NCBI GenBank assembly: GCA_037176705.1
Contig: CM073896.1
Span: 18,302,708-18,366,707 of the forward strand
Length of the DNA stretch: 64,000 nucleotides
Source: Molossus alvarezi
Taxonomy: Eukaryota; Chordata; Mammalia; Chiroptera; Molossidae
Reading direction: 5' to 3'
The notes beneath the pieces are model-generated. The model was not told the origin of the DNA and ran no database searches. It saw only the letters and a list, made by a program, of their open reading frames with translations. A program made the translations under genes and the position numbers. Below, piece by piece: positions 45,945 through 57,157 of this stretch; positions within the stretch are counted from its first letter, which is position 1, and each line of letters opens with the position of its first letter.

Positions 45945-46410
45945 TCCCAATGTCTGCACTAGAGGACATTTTGAAATAATAATATAATAATTATTATTAT
46001 TTTAATCCTTACCTGAGGATATTTTTCCATTTATCTTCACATAGAGTGGGAAGGAGGGAGAGAGAGGAAAGAGAGAAATATTGATGTGAGAGAGGCACCC
46101 TGGCTGCCTCTAGCAGGACCCGGACCAAGGCCGGGGACGAACTGTAACTTAGGTACGTGCCCTTGATCGGAATCGAACAGTGACTCTTTGGTCCACAGGC
46201 CTACACTCTAACCCCTGAGCCAAACCAGCCAGGGCTGAATTGATCATTTTTTGTTGTGAGCAGCTGGCTGTCCTCTGCACTATAGGATGTTTAGCCAAAT
46301 TCCTGGCCTCTACCCAATAGATGTCATTAACACCTCTGCCCTGGTTATAACCACTGACAATGTCTCCAGACATTGTCTAATGTCCCCTGTGGGGCAAAAT
46401 CATTCTGAAA
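45945..46410. mobile_element. hAT-Charlie-type transposon split by a Ves
   Basis: The left end gggtttcccaatgtctgcac lies before the Ves. After it come cctctgcactataggatgtt, ggcctctacccaatagatg, aatgtctccagacattgtct and cccctgtggggcaaaatcat. The same family occurs at 58801 and 60431. Confidence 0.7.
46004..46235 (-). mobile_element. Ves SINE inside the Charlie-type element
   Basis: Antisense aatccttacctgaggatat, head end gagccaaaccagccagggc. It separates the two parts of the DNA transposon. Confidence 0.88.
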
Positions 46411-46425
46411 TCCATTGGTTTAGAG

Positions 46426-46700
46426 CAGTGATTTTCAACCGGTGTCCCTCAGCACACGTGTGCCACAGGAACTTTTAAAACATGTAATACATGACTATTT
46501 AGTCAGGGGCACTGACCTCTCTTTCCTCAGACTGTCAAATTAAAAAATGACAACAGCCATCTGGTGTGAGTGAATGAGAATTATACCTCTTTTGTTATTG
46601 TTGTTAGATCAGCAAAAACTATAATATATTTTTTGGTGTGCCTCAGAATCTTAGTAATCAGTTTATGTGTGCCACGAGATGAAATGGTTGACAATCGCTG
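46426..46700. mobile_element. Bat-type non-autonomous hAT transposon, complete
   Basis: 275 bp from cagtgattttcaaccggtgt to atggttgacaatcgctg, whose ends are inverted repeats. Flanking 8-mers gtttagag (46418-46425) and atttaaag (46701-46708) agree at six of eight positions, the duplication length of hAT elements. Internal text (aaaatgacaacagccatctg) is typical of elements amplified in bats. Confidence 0.85.
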
Positions 46701-46708
46701 ATTTAAAG

Positions 46709-47252
46709 GAAGGAAATCTTAACCAATGGTAGAGGCATTTCTTACACGGTAACCTGCCATAAAGATGCCATCAATCCACCCCACACACCAGCATCTTCTA
46801 TGGAACCCAACACCGACGAAGCTGTCCGAACACACCAGGCTCCCACGCTGCTTCCTGTTGAAAGTGGGCCTCTATGTGGCTCACACACATGACCACAGTG
46901 TCACAGGAGCACTCTGCTGAGATATCAGTTACCACACTATACCATCAAACTTAAAAATTTTAAATACCAAAGTTCTTAAGTGAACATTGAAACATTAGGT
47001 AAATGTTCAAGTAAAATTTCTGCTGTTTCCCTGTAGCCCAGTCTAAGATGGTGATCTGTGGCTTTGATAGAATGTCAGTTTACAAGCGTGTGCATCCAAC
47101 CTTGGGTCAGGCTGGATCCAGAACATATCTGAGAACAAGCTTCCTGCAGCAGGGCCAGCGCCACAGCGAGGCCTCGGGAGTGCTCAGCAGTAACTGCTTG
47201 ACAAATGATGCAATTTGAAAGTCCTACACGGTTGAGCACTGAATCATTTTGC
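46709..47252. other. Nothing recognised
   Basis: Single-copy DNA without named features. Confidence 0.5.
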
Positions 47253-47268
47253 AATAGTTTGGCCTTTT

Positions 47269-47431
47269 TGGTCCGTGGGCCCACGCTCTAGCTGCTGAGC
47301 CAAACCAGTTAGGGCTTTTTTTTTTTTTTAATCCTCAACCGAGGATATTTTAGCATTTATCTTCAGATAGAGGGAGAGGGAGAGAGGGAGGAAGTGAGAG
47401 AGAGAAACATTGACGTGAGAGAAACACTTCA
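47269..47431 (-). mobile_element. Rearranged Ves: segments in circularly permuted order
   Basis: Read on the minus strand, the Ves body and tail (tctcacgtcaatgtttctct to ggttgaggattaaa) come first. The tRNA-like head (agccctaactggtttggctc to about gcccacggaccaa) follows. This is the reverse of the normal order. One duplication, aatagtttggcctttt at 47253-47268 and aatagtttggtctttt at 47432-47447, encloses both pieces. Confidence 0.75.
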
Positions 47432-47447
47432 AATAGTTTGGTCTTTT

Positions 47448-48811
47448 AAATTGCTTTGCAAAAAACTTAATTAAAAAGCAATAAGGTCCTATTTAATGAT
47501 CCCCTTAGAGAAATTGCTAAAAGAGGAATTCTGGTATCAAATGTTCTGAACATTTTTAACTTTTTTATAGCTATTATTGTGTCCTCCAGAAAAGCTCATC
47601 AGCAACAAGTGTACTGCCAGACCCTGGGAATTTCTTTTTTTTTTTTTTTTTTTCAAAGATCTTTGCTAATACATTAAGGGAACATTGTATTTTTTTTAAA
47701 TTATTATTATTTCACATTTTTGGTTTAAGGACAAACAACAAAAATTGCATAGTGTCAAAATGATCACTGATGGATGTTTCCTTAGTTGAGCCCCTGACAG
47801 CATAGTTGGATTGCAGTTAGGGTGTGTGAGGTGTGACATGTATGCAGCTTTAAACTCTAGAGCCCCTCTTGGCTGGCGAGTTGTTCGAACTCTGACGGTG
47901 GCGGGAGAACTGAGATTTGTGGGGAACAGCAGATGCCCAGCCCACAAGTACAAGTTCACAGAGTGGAAGAGAGAATAAACTCAAGAGATTTCCAAGCTGC
48001 CTTGTTTGAACAAGATATTTGAACAAGCTGGAGCTGCTCCCATACTTAACTCGGTCTCTCCCCCACTCTTCGCTGGCCGAGCATGGATAGTTGCATTTGC
48101 AAAACTTGAGCTTGCGCACGAAGTGACAGGTGGGGTAGTCACTGCGCTGCCGAGTCGCATGATTGTGTGCTATGCTTTTCGTTCTGGGAAACAATCCTGT
48201 CGGGTAGACAGCGTCGCTATGTTGTGAATAAGGGACCTGAGGTTTAAAAAACGAGCCTGAGGTCCGAGGCTAAGGGATTGCCCAGCTCGAATTCACCTTC
48301 AGTTCTGCCCAATTTCTAAACGACTCTTATTTCCCGGACCACGTGGCGCACCAGTCTCGGCGCCAAAGGCTCTGGTCTCCTCGTGATACCCCGCCCTTGG
48401 AGAATGAAAGTCTGTGGTTCTCGCCAACTCCAGTTCAGAGGAAGCTACTGAAATTATTTAATTATTTAGATGACTATTTTAGAACATCTGGTCCTCTGTT
48501 TCCCCCATTTATGGCAAGGAAGGACTGGTGAGGTGTGAGGGAATGCACAGGGAATCGCAACCTATTTGGAAAGTAGACGCTCAGTCACTTCCCCTCAAGC
48601 CCCTCTGGTGGTGAGCTGTGTGTCACGGCCTCGTGGTGTGGGCAGAGCCGTAGGCACAGGTTCCCACCTGGTAATATTTGCAGGGGGACAAACATCTGCC
48701 TCTTCCCCAGCAGTATTCTTCCTGCCTTGGACAGACTTGGCTTCCTGCACTAGTTTTTGCTCTGAAGCTATCCTGTGGTTATTTCTGTCCAGCCCTCCTG
48801 GGTCCTTGAAA
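47448..48811. other. Unassigned DNA, possible LTR-like part at 47800-48200
   Basis: An A/T-rich stretch with a T-run at 47635-47653 is followed by text containing gagaataaactcaagagatt and CpG-bearing blocks up to 48240. It could be an unrecognised LTR, but no ends or duplication were found. No gene was seen. Confidence 0.35.
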
Positions 48812-48820
48812 CCAGAGTCA

Positions 48821-48823
<3 letters not shown>

Positions 48824-48875
<52 letters not shown>

Positions 48876-49075
48876 TTATTGATTTCAGAGAGAGAGAAAG
48901 GGAGAGGGAGAGGAAGAGAGAAACATCCATGAGAGAGAACATCAATTGGCTGCCTCCTGCGTGCCCCCCCACTGGGGACCGGGCCCACAACCTGGGCATG
49001 TGCCTGACTGGGAATCGAACCAGGGACCTCTTCGTACATGGGTTGATGCTCAACCACTGAGCCACACCAGCTGGG
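48824..49075 (-). mobile_element. Ves SINE with (TA)n tail, perfect TSD
   Basis: A TA run (48825-48872) replaces the usual A-rich tail. It is followed by ctttattgatttcagagaga, acaacctgggcatgtgcc and the end gagccacaccagctgggc. The target ccagagtcacta is identical at 48812-48823 and 49076-49087. Confidence 0.92.
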
Positions 49076-49087
49076 CCAGAGTCACTA

Positions 49088-49439
49088 CTACTGAATGACT
49101 TTGGTATTCCAACTGAAAAACAGCCCCCGCCCCAGCTCTACACCAGAACTCCCGTCTTCCAGGGGTAGGAAAGTGAGCAGGTCTTGTTCAGTCTCCACTG
49201 AGAACCCAAATGAGACGGGTAGTTGGGTTGCTTACTCATTTCCTAAGTGAGATAGGAGGGAAGGACACCAAGCGCCCAACGACTTGCTTTCTAACCCAGA
49301 AAAGTCCCTTTTAATCATGTGACCCTGGAGAATATCCTTAACCATCCAGGCCATTTATTCTTCTGAAGATCACACAGAACATACCCCTCCTGGCCCATGG
49401 AAGTTATGAAGCCTCACGCAAAGTACCTTACAGATTAGG
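49088..49439. other. Nothing recognised
   Basis: Single-copy DNA. Confidence 0.5.
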
Positions 49440-49660
49440 GTTACTCATAACAGCCTTTTCCACCACCTAATGTACTATATATTTGACTATTTTGTTTCTT
49501 TTCTAACCTCACATTTTCCCAACTTCCCCATACCCAGTTCAAATGTAAGTCCCATGAAGACAGGGATCTGGGTATTTTATTACGTGTTCTTTCCCCGGAG
49601 CTCAGAGAAGGCCAGGCACAGACTCAGCACCTGATACATGTTTGTTGAATGAATAAATGA
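49440..49660 (+). mobile_element. LINE-2 3' end
   Basis: Characteristic end: gtaagtcccatgaagacagg, gatctgggtattttattacg and tttgttgaatgaataaatga. Confidence 0.75.
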
Positions 49661-51291
49661 GTTGATGATCATCCCTCTGGGGAATCAGCAAGGCAGACCA
49701 TAAAACTGTATTCCCTGGAAAACTTGAAGAGAAGGGCAGGCACGGCCCTGTCCAAGCAAGTTTAGCGATGATACATCCAGGAGGCCTGGAGTGAAACAGA
49801 AACTGCTGGTGACTCTGAGCCCTGACTGTGGGTTGACGAATCTCCATTGGGTATCGCTGCCCTGGGCCAAGCCACTCGCTATGTTCAAAGGCTGACCATC
49901 ACCTTGCTTTAAAATGTGTAAAACCCTGGCTCAGAAAAATCTTTAAAATTCTTTATAGGTGTATCCCTTCCTTCCTCACCTATCCCAGGGGTCGGGGAGA
50001 TTGTACTTGTCACAGATTGAGCTACTGGCCACTCCAGTCCTTTTGAGGCACTGAGACTGCGCAGGACTTTCCTAAATAGCCTTCAACTTGCCAGGCCAGC
50101 CAAGGCCCTTCCAGGATCCTGGTGACAAGCTGCCAGAGGAATTCAGGGCTACAGTATCTAGTCAGCATTCGGACTGTACACTCTGTCCCCCTTCCTCTAC
50201 AGGAAAACATATGGTGAGAGCTGCTTTTTTTCGAGCAAACCCTCAAGGGAAAACAAACTTTTCATTTAAAAAAAAAAAAAAAAGAGTTCCAGTAAATTCT
50301 TCTTAGTGATTTCTCAGGAAATCACTTCAGAGCTCAATCTTGCATTTCCCATCAGAGTACTCGCTTCTGTTGCTAGAGAAAGTGCAGCTGGGGAGGGCTT
50401 GGGGGATGCAGTGCGTGCGGGCTGAGGGCCCAGGTGTGGGCGTGTGTGCACATACGCGTGTGCACAAACCAGTGGACAGAGTATGCTCATCGGTCACTGA
50501 AGGCAATGCTCAAGAATAGTCCATTTGCTTTTCCAAAACTGGCTAAATCATGACATTGTTGACAGCCCAGCTAGGCAGCGTCTGATGGAATGTTTGGCGC
50601 GGGAAACACCAGGTGTTGATGGCTCCAGCCTTCGTCAGCACCTCTGAATACTAAAAGGGCTCTGTGTGTGGGGGGGCCGACAGCGCAGACGCAGGAGCAG
50701 AAGGGAAGGCAAGGGTGGGTTCTATGGGTCTTTGCTTCCTTTGCTTCTGGGAACAAAGGCAAGAGTCAGATGCCACGATTGGCAGCCAAGCATCAGCCCT
50801 GAAGGCAGGAATGCATGTGTAATCAGTGCGAATATTAATTGTATTGAGGCAGAGTGGCAGGCCTCACTTTTGTCCTGGGTCTGGGGGTCATGCCCCATCG
50901 GAAAGCCCTGTTTCTCTTTTTGTTTGCTGTGTTTAATGCGGGATTTTATTTTTCTCAAAAAAAGGATGGAAGTTTCCAGAACACTATCTTCTTGTTCTTT
51001 CCCCGGATGCCTGCAGTGTTGGCCCCACTAACAGAAAAGCTACTTCCTTTAACTTTTTTTTTTTAAAAGCAAAGACTTCTCTTGCAAGTCCAGGTGTGCC
51101 TGGCCCCAACAGACAGTCCCGGGATCACCGCTCAGTAAGCGCCTGATGGGGAGCTAGCCCTGGTCCTCTCCCGAAAACCCGTCTGTTGGGAATGGCAGCT
51201 CTCCTCGAGGAGGCTGGTTTGGTGGGCAGGAAGCCTGCGCGGCCAGGTGTGGAGAAGGGGCGTCGGCACCGCAAACCACCGCGACTGGAAG
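49661..51291. other. Nothing recognised
   Basis: Single-copy DNA. An A-run at 50268-50284 could be a retroposed tail, but no body is recognised upstream. Short frames have no motifs. Confidence 0.5.
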
Positions 51292-51306
51292 GAATGGCCA
51301 AGTTGA

Positions 51307-51547
51307 CCCTGGCTGGTAGCTCAGTTGGTTCATCTTGATATGTCAAGGTTGCGAGTTCGATCCCTGGTCAGGGCACATACAGGAATCAACCAATGAATGC
51401 ATACGTAAGCGGAACAACAAACTGATATTTCTCTCTGTCTGTCTCTCCCCCTTTCTCTCTCTCTCAAATCAATTTTTAAAAAACACACCCATATCCTCAG
51501 GTAAGGATTCGAGAAAAATAATGAAAATAAACAATACAAAATAAAAA
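51307..51547 (+). mobile_element. Ves-related SINE, distinct head subtype
   Basis: Head cctggctggtagctcagttg, ggttgcgagttcgatccctg, then aatcaaccaatgaatgcata and aagcggaacaacaaactgat, a body unlike the other copies, with tail atatcctcaggtaaggatt. The duplication gaatggccaagttga is identical at 51292-51306 and 51548-51562. Confidence 0.9.
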
Positions 51548-51562
51548 GAATGGCCAAGTTGA

Positions 51563-54188
51563 GAATCTAGCAACATGTTTTATGCCCAAAGCAGAAGGGC
51601 TCGGTCATTGATAGCTCCAGTTTTTATCATCAGATACTAAACAGCTTGGCCTTTGTCATAGTTGCCCCCAAATGAAAATGGTTGCTTTTCCAAATATAAA
51701 ATAAGGCCAGAAGTCAGAGAGGAGGAATCGCGGGCGTGTCTGTTGTCACCAGGGCTTTTGAAAAGCCCAGGAAAGTCTTCTGGCCTCCAGGCAGAGTTCC
51801 CTGCCTCGGGTCACACTGCAGATGTCATTTGCAACTTCTGTAGCTTTCTTTCCGTAGCTGGTCTAGTGGAGAACATCAGTGGATCAAAGTCACAGCCACA
51901 GACCTGCAGGTACCTCTGTGAGAAGGAGAAAACAGCTCCGGCTGTGGGCAGACGCAGTCCCTCTCCAGATGGCTAGCCCTTGTCTTTGGAGGGGCCTTGT
52001 GTTGTGCTGAGATTGAGCAGGTGGGTAGAGCAGTGCTCATCGGTTCAAGCTGAGGCCAAGGAAGGGAGAAAATACGGCTCTCCATCAGCTCGAGATGCTA
52101 CCAGCAGGGGGTGGTCCCACTGGTGAATTTCAAAGAATTCCCCAAAGTGGGCAAATCTTTAGTCACCACCACAGCCGTGGTCTGCTTCAGAGTTTCCTGC
52201 TCAGGAATGAGTCCCCCTGGCTTTCTCCGCCTTCTAGCCATCATTTGTAACCCATCCAACACTTAGCTGAGCTCTAGTATGCAAAAGGTGCTCAGTAAAT
52301 GTTTGGAGTTGGCAAAATAGCCTCCCCAGCCCTCTTAGAGGTGTGAACATTTTCTTTTCTCCCTCTGGATTAGTCAGCCCCTTCAGAGCACCACGTGCGG
52401 GGTGGCCGCGCGGGGTGGCCGTGCGGGGTGGCTCTCTGAGATGCACCCGGCTCAGGACATGCACAGACAACAACAGATGAGGTCTTCACTCCACAGCCTG
52501 AGCACAACCCAGACCATCCACACTCCCAAACAGCAGGAAAAAAATAAATTAAAACAACAGGCCAGGAGCAATCCAAGTTCATTTCACCCTGGCAAGACTT
52601 CAGATCAGTTAGAAGAGAAATAAATGTCTCCAAGGCAAGAAGCCCTGGCCACCTCCCACTGGCCCTGGGGGGAGTTGCCACAGCCTCACAGAGCCCTGCT
52701 CGCTCCACCACCCGCAGCGTCTGCCGCAAGGGCCTCCACACAATTGTAATGGGTATTTTTTTGTGGTTTCCTCTTAAAAATAAATTAAGTTCAGCTATGA
52801 AGGGACCAAACTGCAAAGACACTTATTGGCTGTAGTGAATCTGTTCCTCTTCTGCTTAGAGTAATTTTTCTAATTATTAAAGTTGTTGATAGAAATCACT
52901 TCAATAAATGTGGCTTTTCCACCAGAAGCAACTCTGGGGAGACAAGCACAGACATTGAAGGCTATGCCCTGTTAGCCCCCGAGCCTACTGCTTCTCATAG
53001 CTCCTAAGTTTAAGGATCCTGAAATCTGACTCAGAGTTACATAAAATTGGGGGTGACCCTAACATCATTCTGAAAAGAAAAACAACAATTCTTTTCTTCC
53101 CTTGAGAACTAAACTTTATTTTCACAGCACATTTAAGGCTTTAAATACTAAATTTGTTGATTTACTTTCTGAGATAAAAATATTTATTCCAATAATCATC
53201 TTTTGATACATTACCTAATCTTTCCCTAACCTCTCCTGCGCCCTCTGTTGTTACAGTAACATTGTCACGTGAGGTTGTTCTTGTCACCTGAGGGGCCCGG
53301 AATAAAAGGTTCTATATATCTTTTTGTGCAGAACTCTCTCAGAAGAGCACAGTTAGGCTAGTGACCGTGTTGTAAAGACCACTGCCAAGGGGGCGGGCAA
53401 ACACCACAGAGCATCGGAGAAGGGGCAGGCCATAAATGATTGACACCCAGGAAGTTCTTGCACACCTCTAGCAGAGGTGGGAACGTGAAACGTCTAGGAT
53501 GAAGGGAAAGCAGGAGGCAGAAGGAAGAAGATGCCGCAGGCAGACTTCTCGGGTGGGAATGTCTATCCTTGAGGACCTCTGACCTCTAGTGAGAAAGAAA
53601 ATGAAAGAAGGAAGGAAGGAAGGAAGGAAGGAAGGAAGGAAGGAAGGAAGGAAGGGCAAACAGGAAACAGGAAATGATTGATTTCACGTTCCCTGTTTCA
53701 TGTTTCCATCATACAACATGCACTCTAAAAGATGATGTCCCTCTTTTTTCCATTTTCTTGTTCATAATGGAGTTTTAAAATATAGTTTTTTGTGTGATTC
53801 TTGACCTAGTCTACATTGTCTGATCTACAGAGTTGGGTAGTTTCATTTCCAAGATAAGAATTTGAAGAAATTCAGGGACACATCTAAGGAGGAAGTCAGA
53901 GAAGATAAAAGAGAGGGGGTGTCTTTATTGTAGATAAAAGGAGGCCAGAAATGCTGAACAGAATTTTATAGATTTCTTAGGAACTTGTAATGTTCTCATT
54001 GTTTATTATTATTTTTTATCTTGTCTGTTCCCGATAGTTACAAGCAGTTACAAGCCCTTGAAACAAAGAAAAAAATGGCAGAAGGGCCATTTTTTGTGAA
54101 GGGCAAGAGAGATACATCTTCTCTCGTTGTTCTTCTATACAATTAGGAGAGAGAATTCTGGGAGAAACACAGATGAAGATAGATTGGA
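51563..54188. other. Mostly single-copy DNA
   Basis: A short L2/MIR-like end lies at about 52255-52310 (ggtgctcagtaaatgtttgg). A small GC-rich near-triplicate (gcggggtggccg type) is at 52395-52431. A GAAG microsatellite is listed separately. No gene was recognised. Confidence 0.5.
53605..53655. repeat. (GAAG)n microsatellite
   Basis: About twelve GAAG units, near-perfect. Confidence 0.9.
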
Positions 54189-54204
54189 AAGAAAGGCAAT
54201 TCCC

Positions 54205-54408
54205 GCCCAGCTGGCATGTCTCAGAGGTTGAGTGTCGACCCACAAACCAAGAGGTCACCAGTTCAAGTCCCAGTCAGGGCACATGCCCAGGTTGTGGGCC
54301 TGATCCCCAGTGGAGGGCATGTAGGAGGTAGCCAATTGATGTTCTCTCTCTCTCTCCCCCTCTCCCTTCCTCTCTCTCTAAAATCAATAAAGAAAAAAAA
54401 GTAAAATA
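54205..54408 (+). mobile_element. Ves SINE, short-tail subtype
   Basis: Head gcccagctggcatgtctcag, gcccaggttgtgggcctg, end aaaatcaataaag. The duplication aagaaaggcaattccc (54189-54204) recurs at 54409-54424 with one change. Confidence 0.9.
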
Positions 54409-54424
54409 AAGAAAAGCAATTCCC

Positions 54425-54849
54425 TAAGTCCTCTGGGAGAAAAATCCACAGAGGAAGCATGGAATTAGCTTGGGAAGAACTCTCTCTAGCAAATTCACCT
54501 CCATGAAAGTCCTTTTCCTCCTTCCATCAAGTCATAAAAACTTCCTGATAGATTTTGCTGAGTGCTAAGCAAACGCTGGACCGTGCAGAGCTGTGTTCCC
54601 GTTTTCCCATCACACTTCAGTCTCTCAAGATAGCTAACAGCTCACTGAAGTAACATCAACTAGACCCTCATTCCTTAGACCCAGAATTAATTCCCACCGG
54701 GAATTTTCAATGACAGCTACAAATTTCTGCTAGCCTCAACCAAGATCGTCTGTCCTTTACTGCCTACCTATCAGCATGGGTTTATTAATCTACCGCAAGT
54801 TTCAGCCTTATACGATAATTGTAATAATAAGTATAATAATCACAGAGGT
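54425..54849. other. Nothing recognised
   Basis: Single-copy DNA. Confidence 0.5.
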
Positions 54850-55035
54850 AACAATAGCAGTCAATGTTTATTGAGCATGTATTATGAGTGAGGCAATGAT
54901 TTTTGTGCTCCACATATATTAACTCATGCTTCACCCCATATCCTTGAGGAAGGGACTATCGTATTATCAATTTACAGGTGAGGGAACGGAGGCTTAAAAT
55001 CACTCCGCTAGTTAGCAGGGGAGCCAAATGTGCTT
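54850..55035 (-). mobile_element. MIR SINE, antisense
   Basis: Order tttattgagcatgtattatg, catatattaactcatgcttc, tcaatttacaggtgagggaa and cggaggcttaaaatcactcc. Confidence 0.75.
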
Positions 55036-55787
55036 GCAGGTGAGGGACGCAGAGCCCCTAACCTCATGAGCACAGGACGCCTACACACCAGCGTCCTCCA
55101 TGGAACTCAGACTTCAGGCTGAGTCTGCTGCCTTCCCAGACTATCTGCAATCCCACAGCTTCCAAAGGGTTTGTGGGCTCCTTTCTTTAGGTAAAACCTT
55201 GAACAGAAGCCCCAAATCCACATCAAACAGAAAAGTGTGGAGGTCTCCTGGCTGAATTAGGAAGAGGGACAAGGATTCCTGAGCCTCCCTACCTCTAGTC
55301 AGCTCCTCCCTGGTGCCCCAGAAGGTTCCTTGGAGCGTCTTGGAGCGTCTGTGGAACACGGTTGGAAAACCCCTGGACTAGTCCCCAATTGGTCTCCTTC
55401 CACCGGTAAAATTGCCAGCTCCAGAGTTTCTTTCCAATTTGCTTCAAAACTCCAGGGTTTCTTGTTGCTTCTAGGGTAAGTTTTGAAATTCTGCCCTGGA
55501 AATTCCAGGTTTTCCAAGTCCTGACCATAGCCCATGCGCCTAGGTGTTCCTTCTGGGCTCCGGTGCCATCCAGCCGGCCTGACTCCTTGCCGTCTCCAAA
55601 CAGGCATCATTCCTTGAACCATTTGCAGTGACCTCGATTTTCTCCTCTGCTTTGACAAATTGTAACAGCAGAAACCAAGTCAAGTGCAACTCTTCCTGAC
55701 TGCTCATCTCAGGCCCGTGTCTCGGGTCCACTCAGACCCTGCCACTTCCGGTGCTAATTAGCTGACAGCTTCCCCTGCCAGAACAGA
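55036..55787. other. Nothing recognised
   Basis: Single-copy DNA; minus-strand open frames of up to 119 codons (55299-55658) overlap one another in different phases and show no motif. Confidence 0.5.
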
Positions 55788-55990
55788 GTCCAAAGCAATG
55801 GTAACTTAAACAAGATACCAGTTGATTTCTCTTGCCAGAACTGTCTGAGCCTGAGCACCCTGGGCTGCTGTGGTGGCCCACAGTGCGGACCCAGGCTCCT
55901 TCCATGTTGTTGCTCTGCCACGCTGTCTGTGGTAGGTGGTGGCTCACCACCACGGTGTGAGTTCCACCAGGAAGGGGAGGGAGTGAGGAG
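55788..55990. mobile_element. Ancient interspersed repeat, family unresolved
   Basis: The text aagataccagttgatttctc, ggacccaggctccttccatg and ttgttgctctgccacgctg matches a pattern I know as a common old mammalian repeat. I cannot give its name. Confidence 0.4.
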
Positions 55991-56323
55991 GACACACCCT
56001 TTCCATTGAAAGGCTTCACCCTCTACTTCAATTATATCTCACTGGCAAGATGAGAAAGTGTGTTTGGAGAACAACTAGTGATCTCTTCCACATTTAACTA
56101 TTGCAAAGAGAAAAGGGAGAGAGGCCATTTTCTCTCATCACTCGTATAAACTCCTGGAATAAAGGGACCTCGTTCCACACATTGTATGCCCCACAATGCC
56201 TGTCCAACCCTGGCATCTTTCTATACACATTGAACGTTTTCAACAAATATTAAAGAATGAATACATAGTTATTAAAGAATAAGAAAACAGATACAGAGAC
56301 ATTTTTGAAAACTGTAGATAATG
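55991..56323. other. Nothing recognised apart from a short L2-like end
   Basis: About 56205-56262 ends tttcaacaaatattaaagaa, like an L2 3' end. The rest is single-copy. Confidence 0.4.
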
Positions 56324-56351
56324 TTGAATTTCTTTCTTTCTTTCTGTTTTT

Positions 56352-56476
56352 TTTACTAACTTTAAAAAAGTCCGGGAGAGAGAAAGAGAGAGAAACATCT
56401 AAGTATGAGAGAAACATTGATCAGCTGCCTCTCATGTGAGCCCCCCCAGGGATTGTGAGCCATACCCGCCAGGGTA
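56352..56476 (-). mobile_element. Ves SINE with internal deletion
   Basis: The antisense body (gagaaagagagagaaacatc, cattgatcagctgcctctca) jumps from gcccccccagggattg straight to tgagccatacccgccaggg. About 80 bases with the B box and most of the tRNA-like head are missing. Confidence 0.75.
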
Positions 56477-56564
56477 AATTTCTTTATGGCAGAATTTAAA
56501 GTTTCCAATTACTGGGTCTTAAATCAAAAAGGTTTTATATATTTACTTTTAGAAAAGCTACCCA

Positions 56565-56650
56565 GCCCTGGCCAGTTTGGCTCAGCAGTTGGAACATTGG
56601 TCTGCGGACTAGAGAGTCCTGAGTTCGATTTCCGCTAGGGGCACTTACAA

Positions 56651-56746
<96 letters not shown>

Positions 56747-56752
56747 AAGAAA
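56565..56752 (+). mobile_element. Head-only Ves with long GAAA tail
   Basis: The head gccctggccagtttggctca runs to ctaggggcacttac, then a GAAA-rich tail follows directly. The Ves body is absent. The target agaaaagctaccc (56551-56563) recurs at 56753-56765 with one change, supporting a complete insertion. Confidence 0.85.
56650..56752. repeat. (GAAA)n/(GA)n microsatellite
   Basis: The expanded tail of the head-only Ves: GAAA units, a GA block at about 56721-56741, then GAAA again. Confidence 0.9.
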
Positions 56753-56821
56753 AGAAAAGTTACCCTAAAAGATTATCTGAATGAGTAAAAATTTTTTTTG
56801 CTGCCTTCCCCTTGCCCTCCC

Positions 56822-56822
<1 letters not shown>

Positions 56823-56858
<36 letters not shown>
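56823..56858. repeat. (AC)n microsatellite
   Basis: Eighteen AC units. Confidence 0.9.
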
Positions 56859-56860
<2 letters not shown>

Positions 56861-57157
56861 CCACTTACTTAAATATAGAACCTGGGAAGCTGCTTCATTT
56901 ATACTCACACTTATTTTCTAAGATAGCTAATAGAAAATTAGTGAAAGCTTTAGTGAAAAGCTAAAATTTCAAACATCGAAGCATTTTGATAAACCTTTTC
57001 AGGTTCCAATCCATGGCAATAGCATCTTAGACAGCTCCCTGAGTGCTTTATCAAATGACGAAGACTTTGGCAATGTTTTGATCCAGGTGATGTTACTATA
57101 TTTAGAGTATGCGTGTAGACTACCTCTTTCTTCAAAGAGAATTTATTTTCAAGTATG

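Noticed and set aside
48566..49065. Open frames of about 160 codons with Ile-Tyr repeats
   Set aside because: Created by the TA microsatellite and the Ves SINE.
53215..53345. Possible promoter (cacgtgagg, ggaataaaag and tatatatc words)
   Set aside because: Short words of this kind are common by chance, and no exon or CpG island follows.
55299..55658. Minus-strand frame of 119 codons
   Set aside because: Overlaps other frames in different phases and has no conserved motif.
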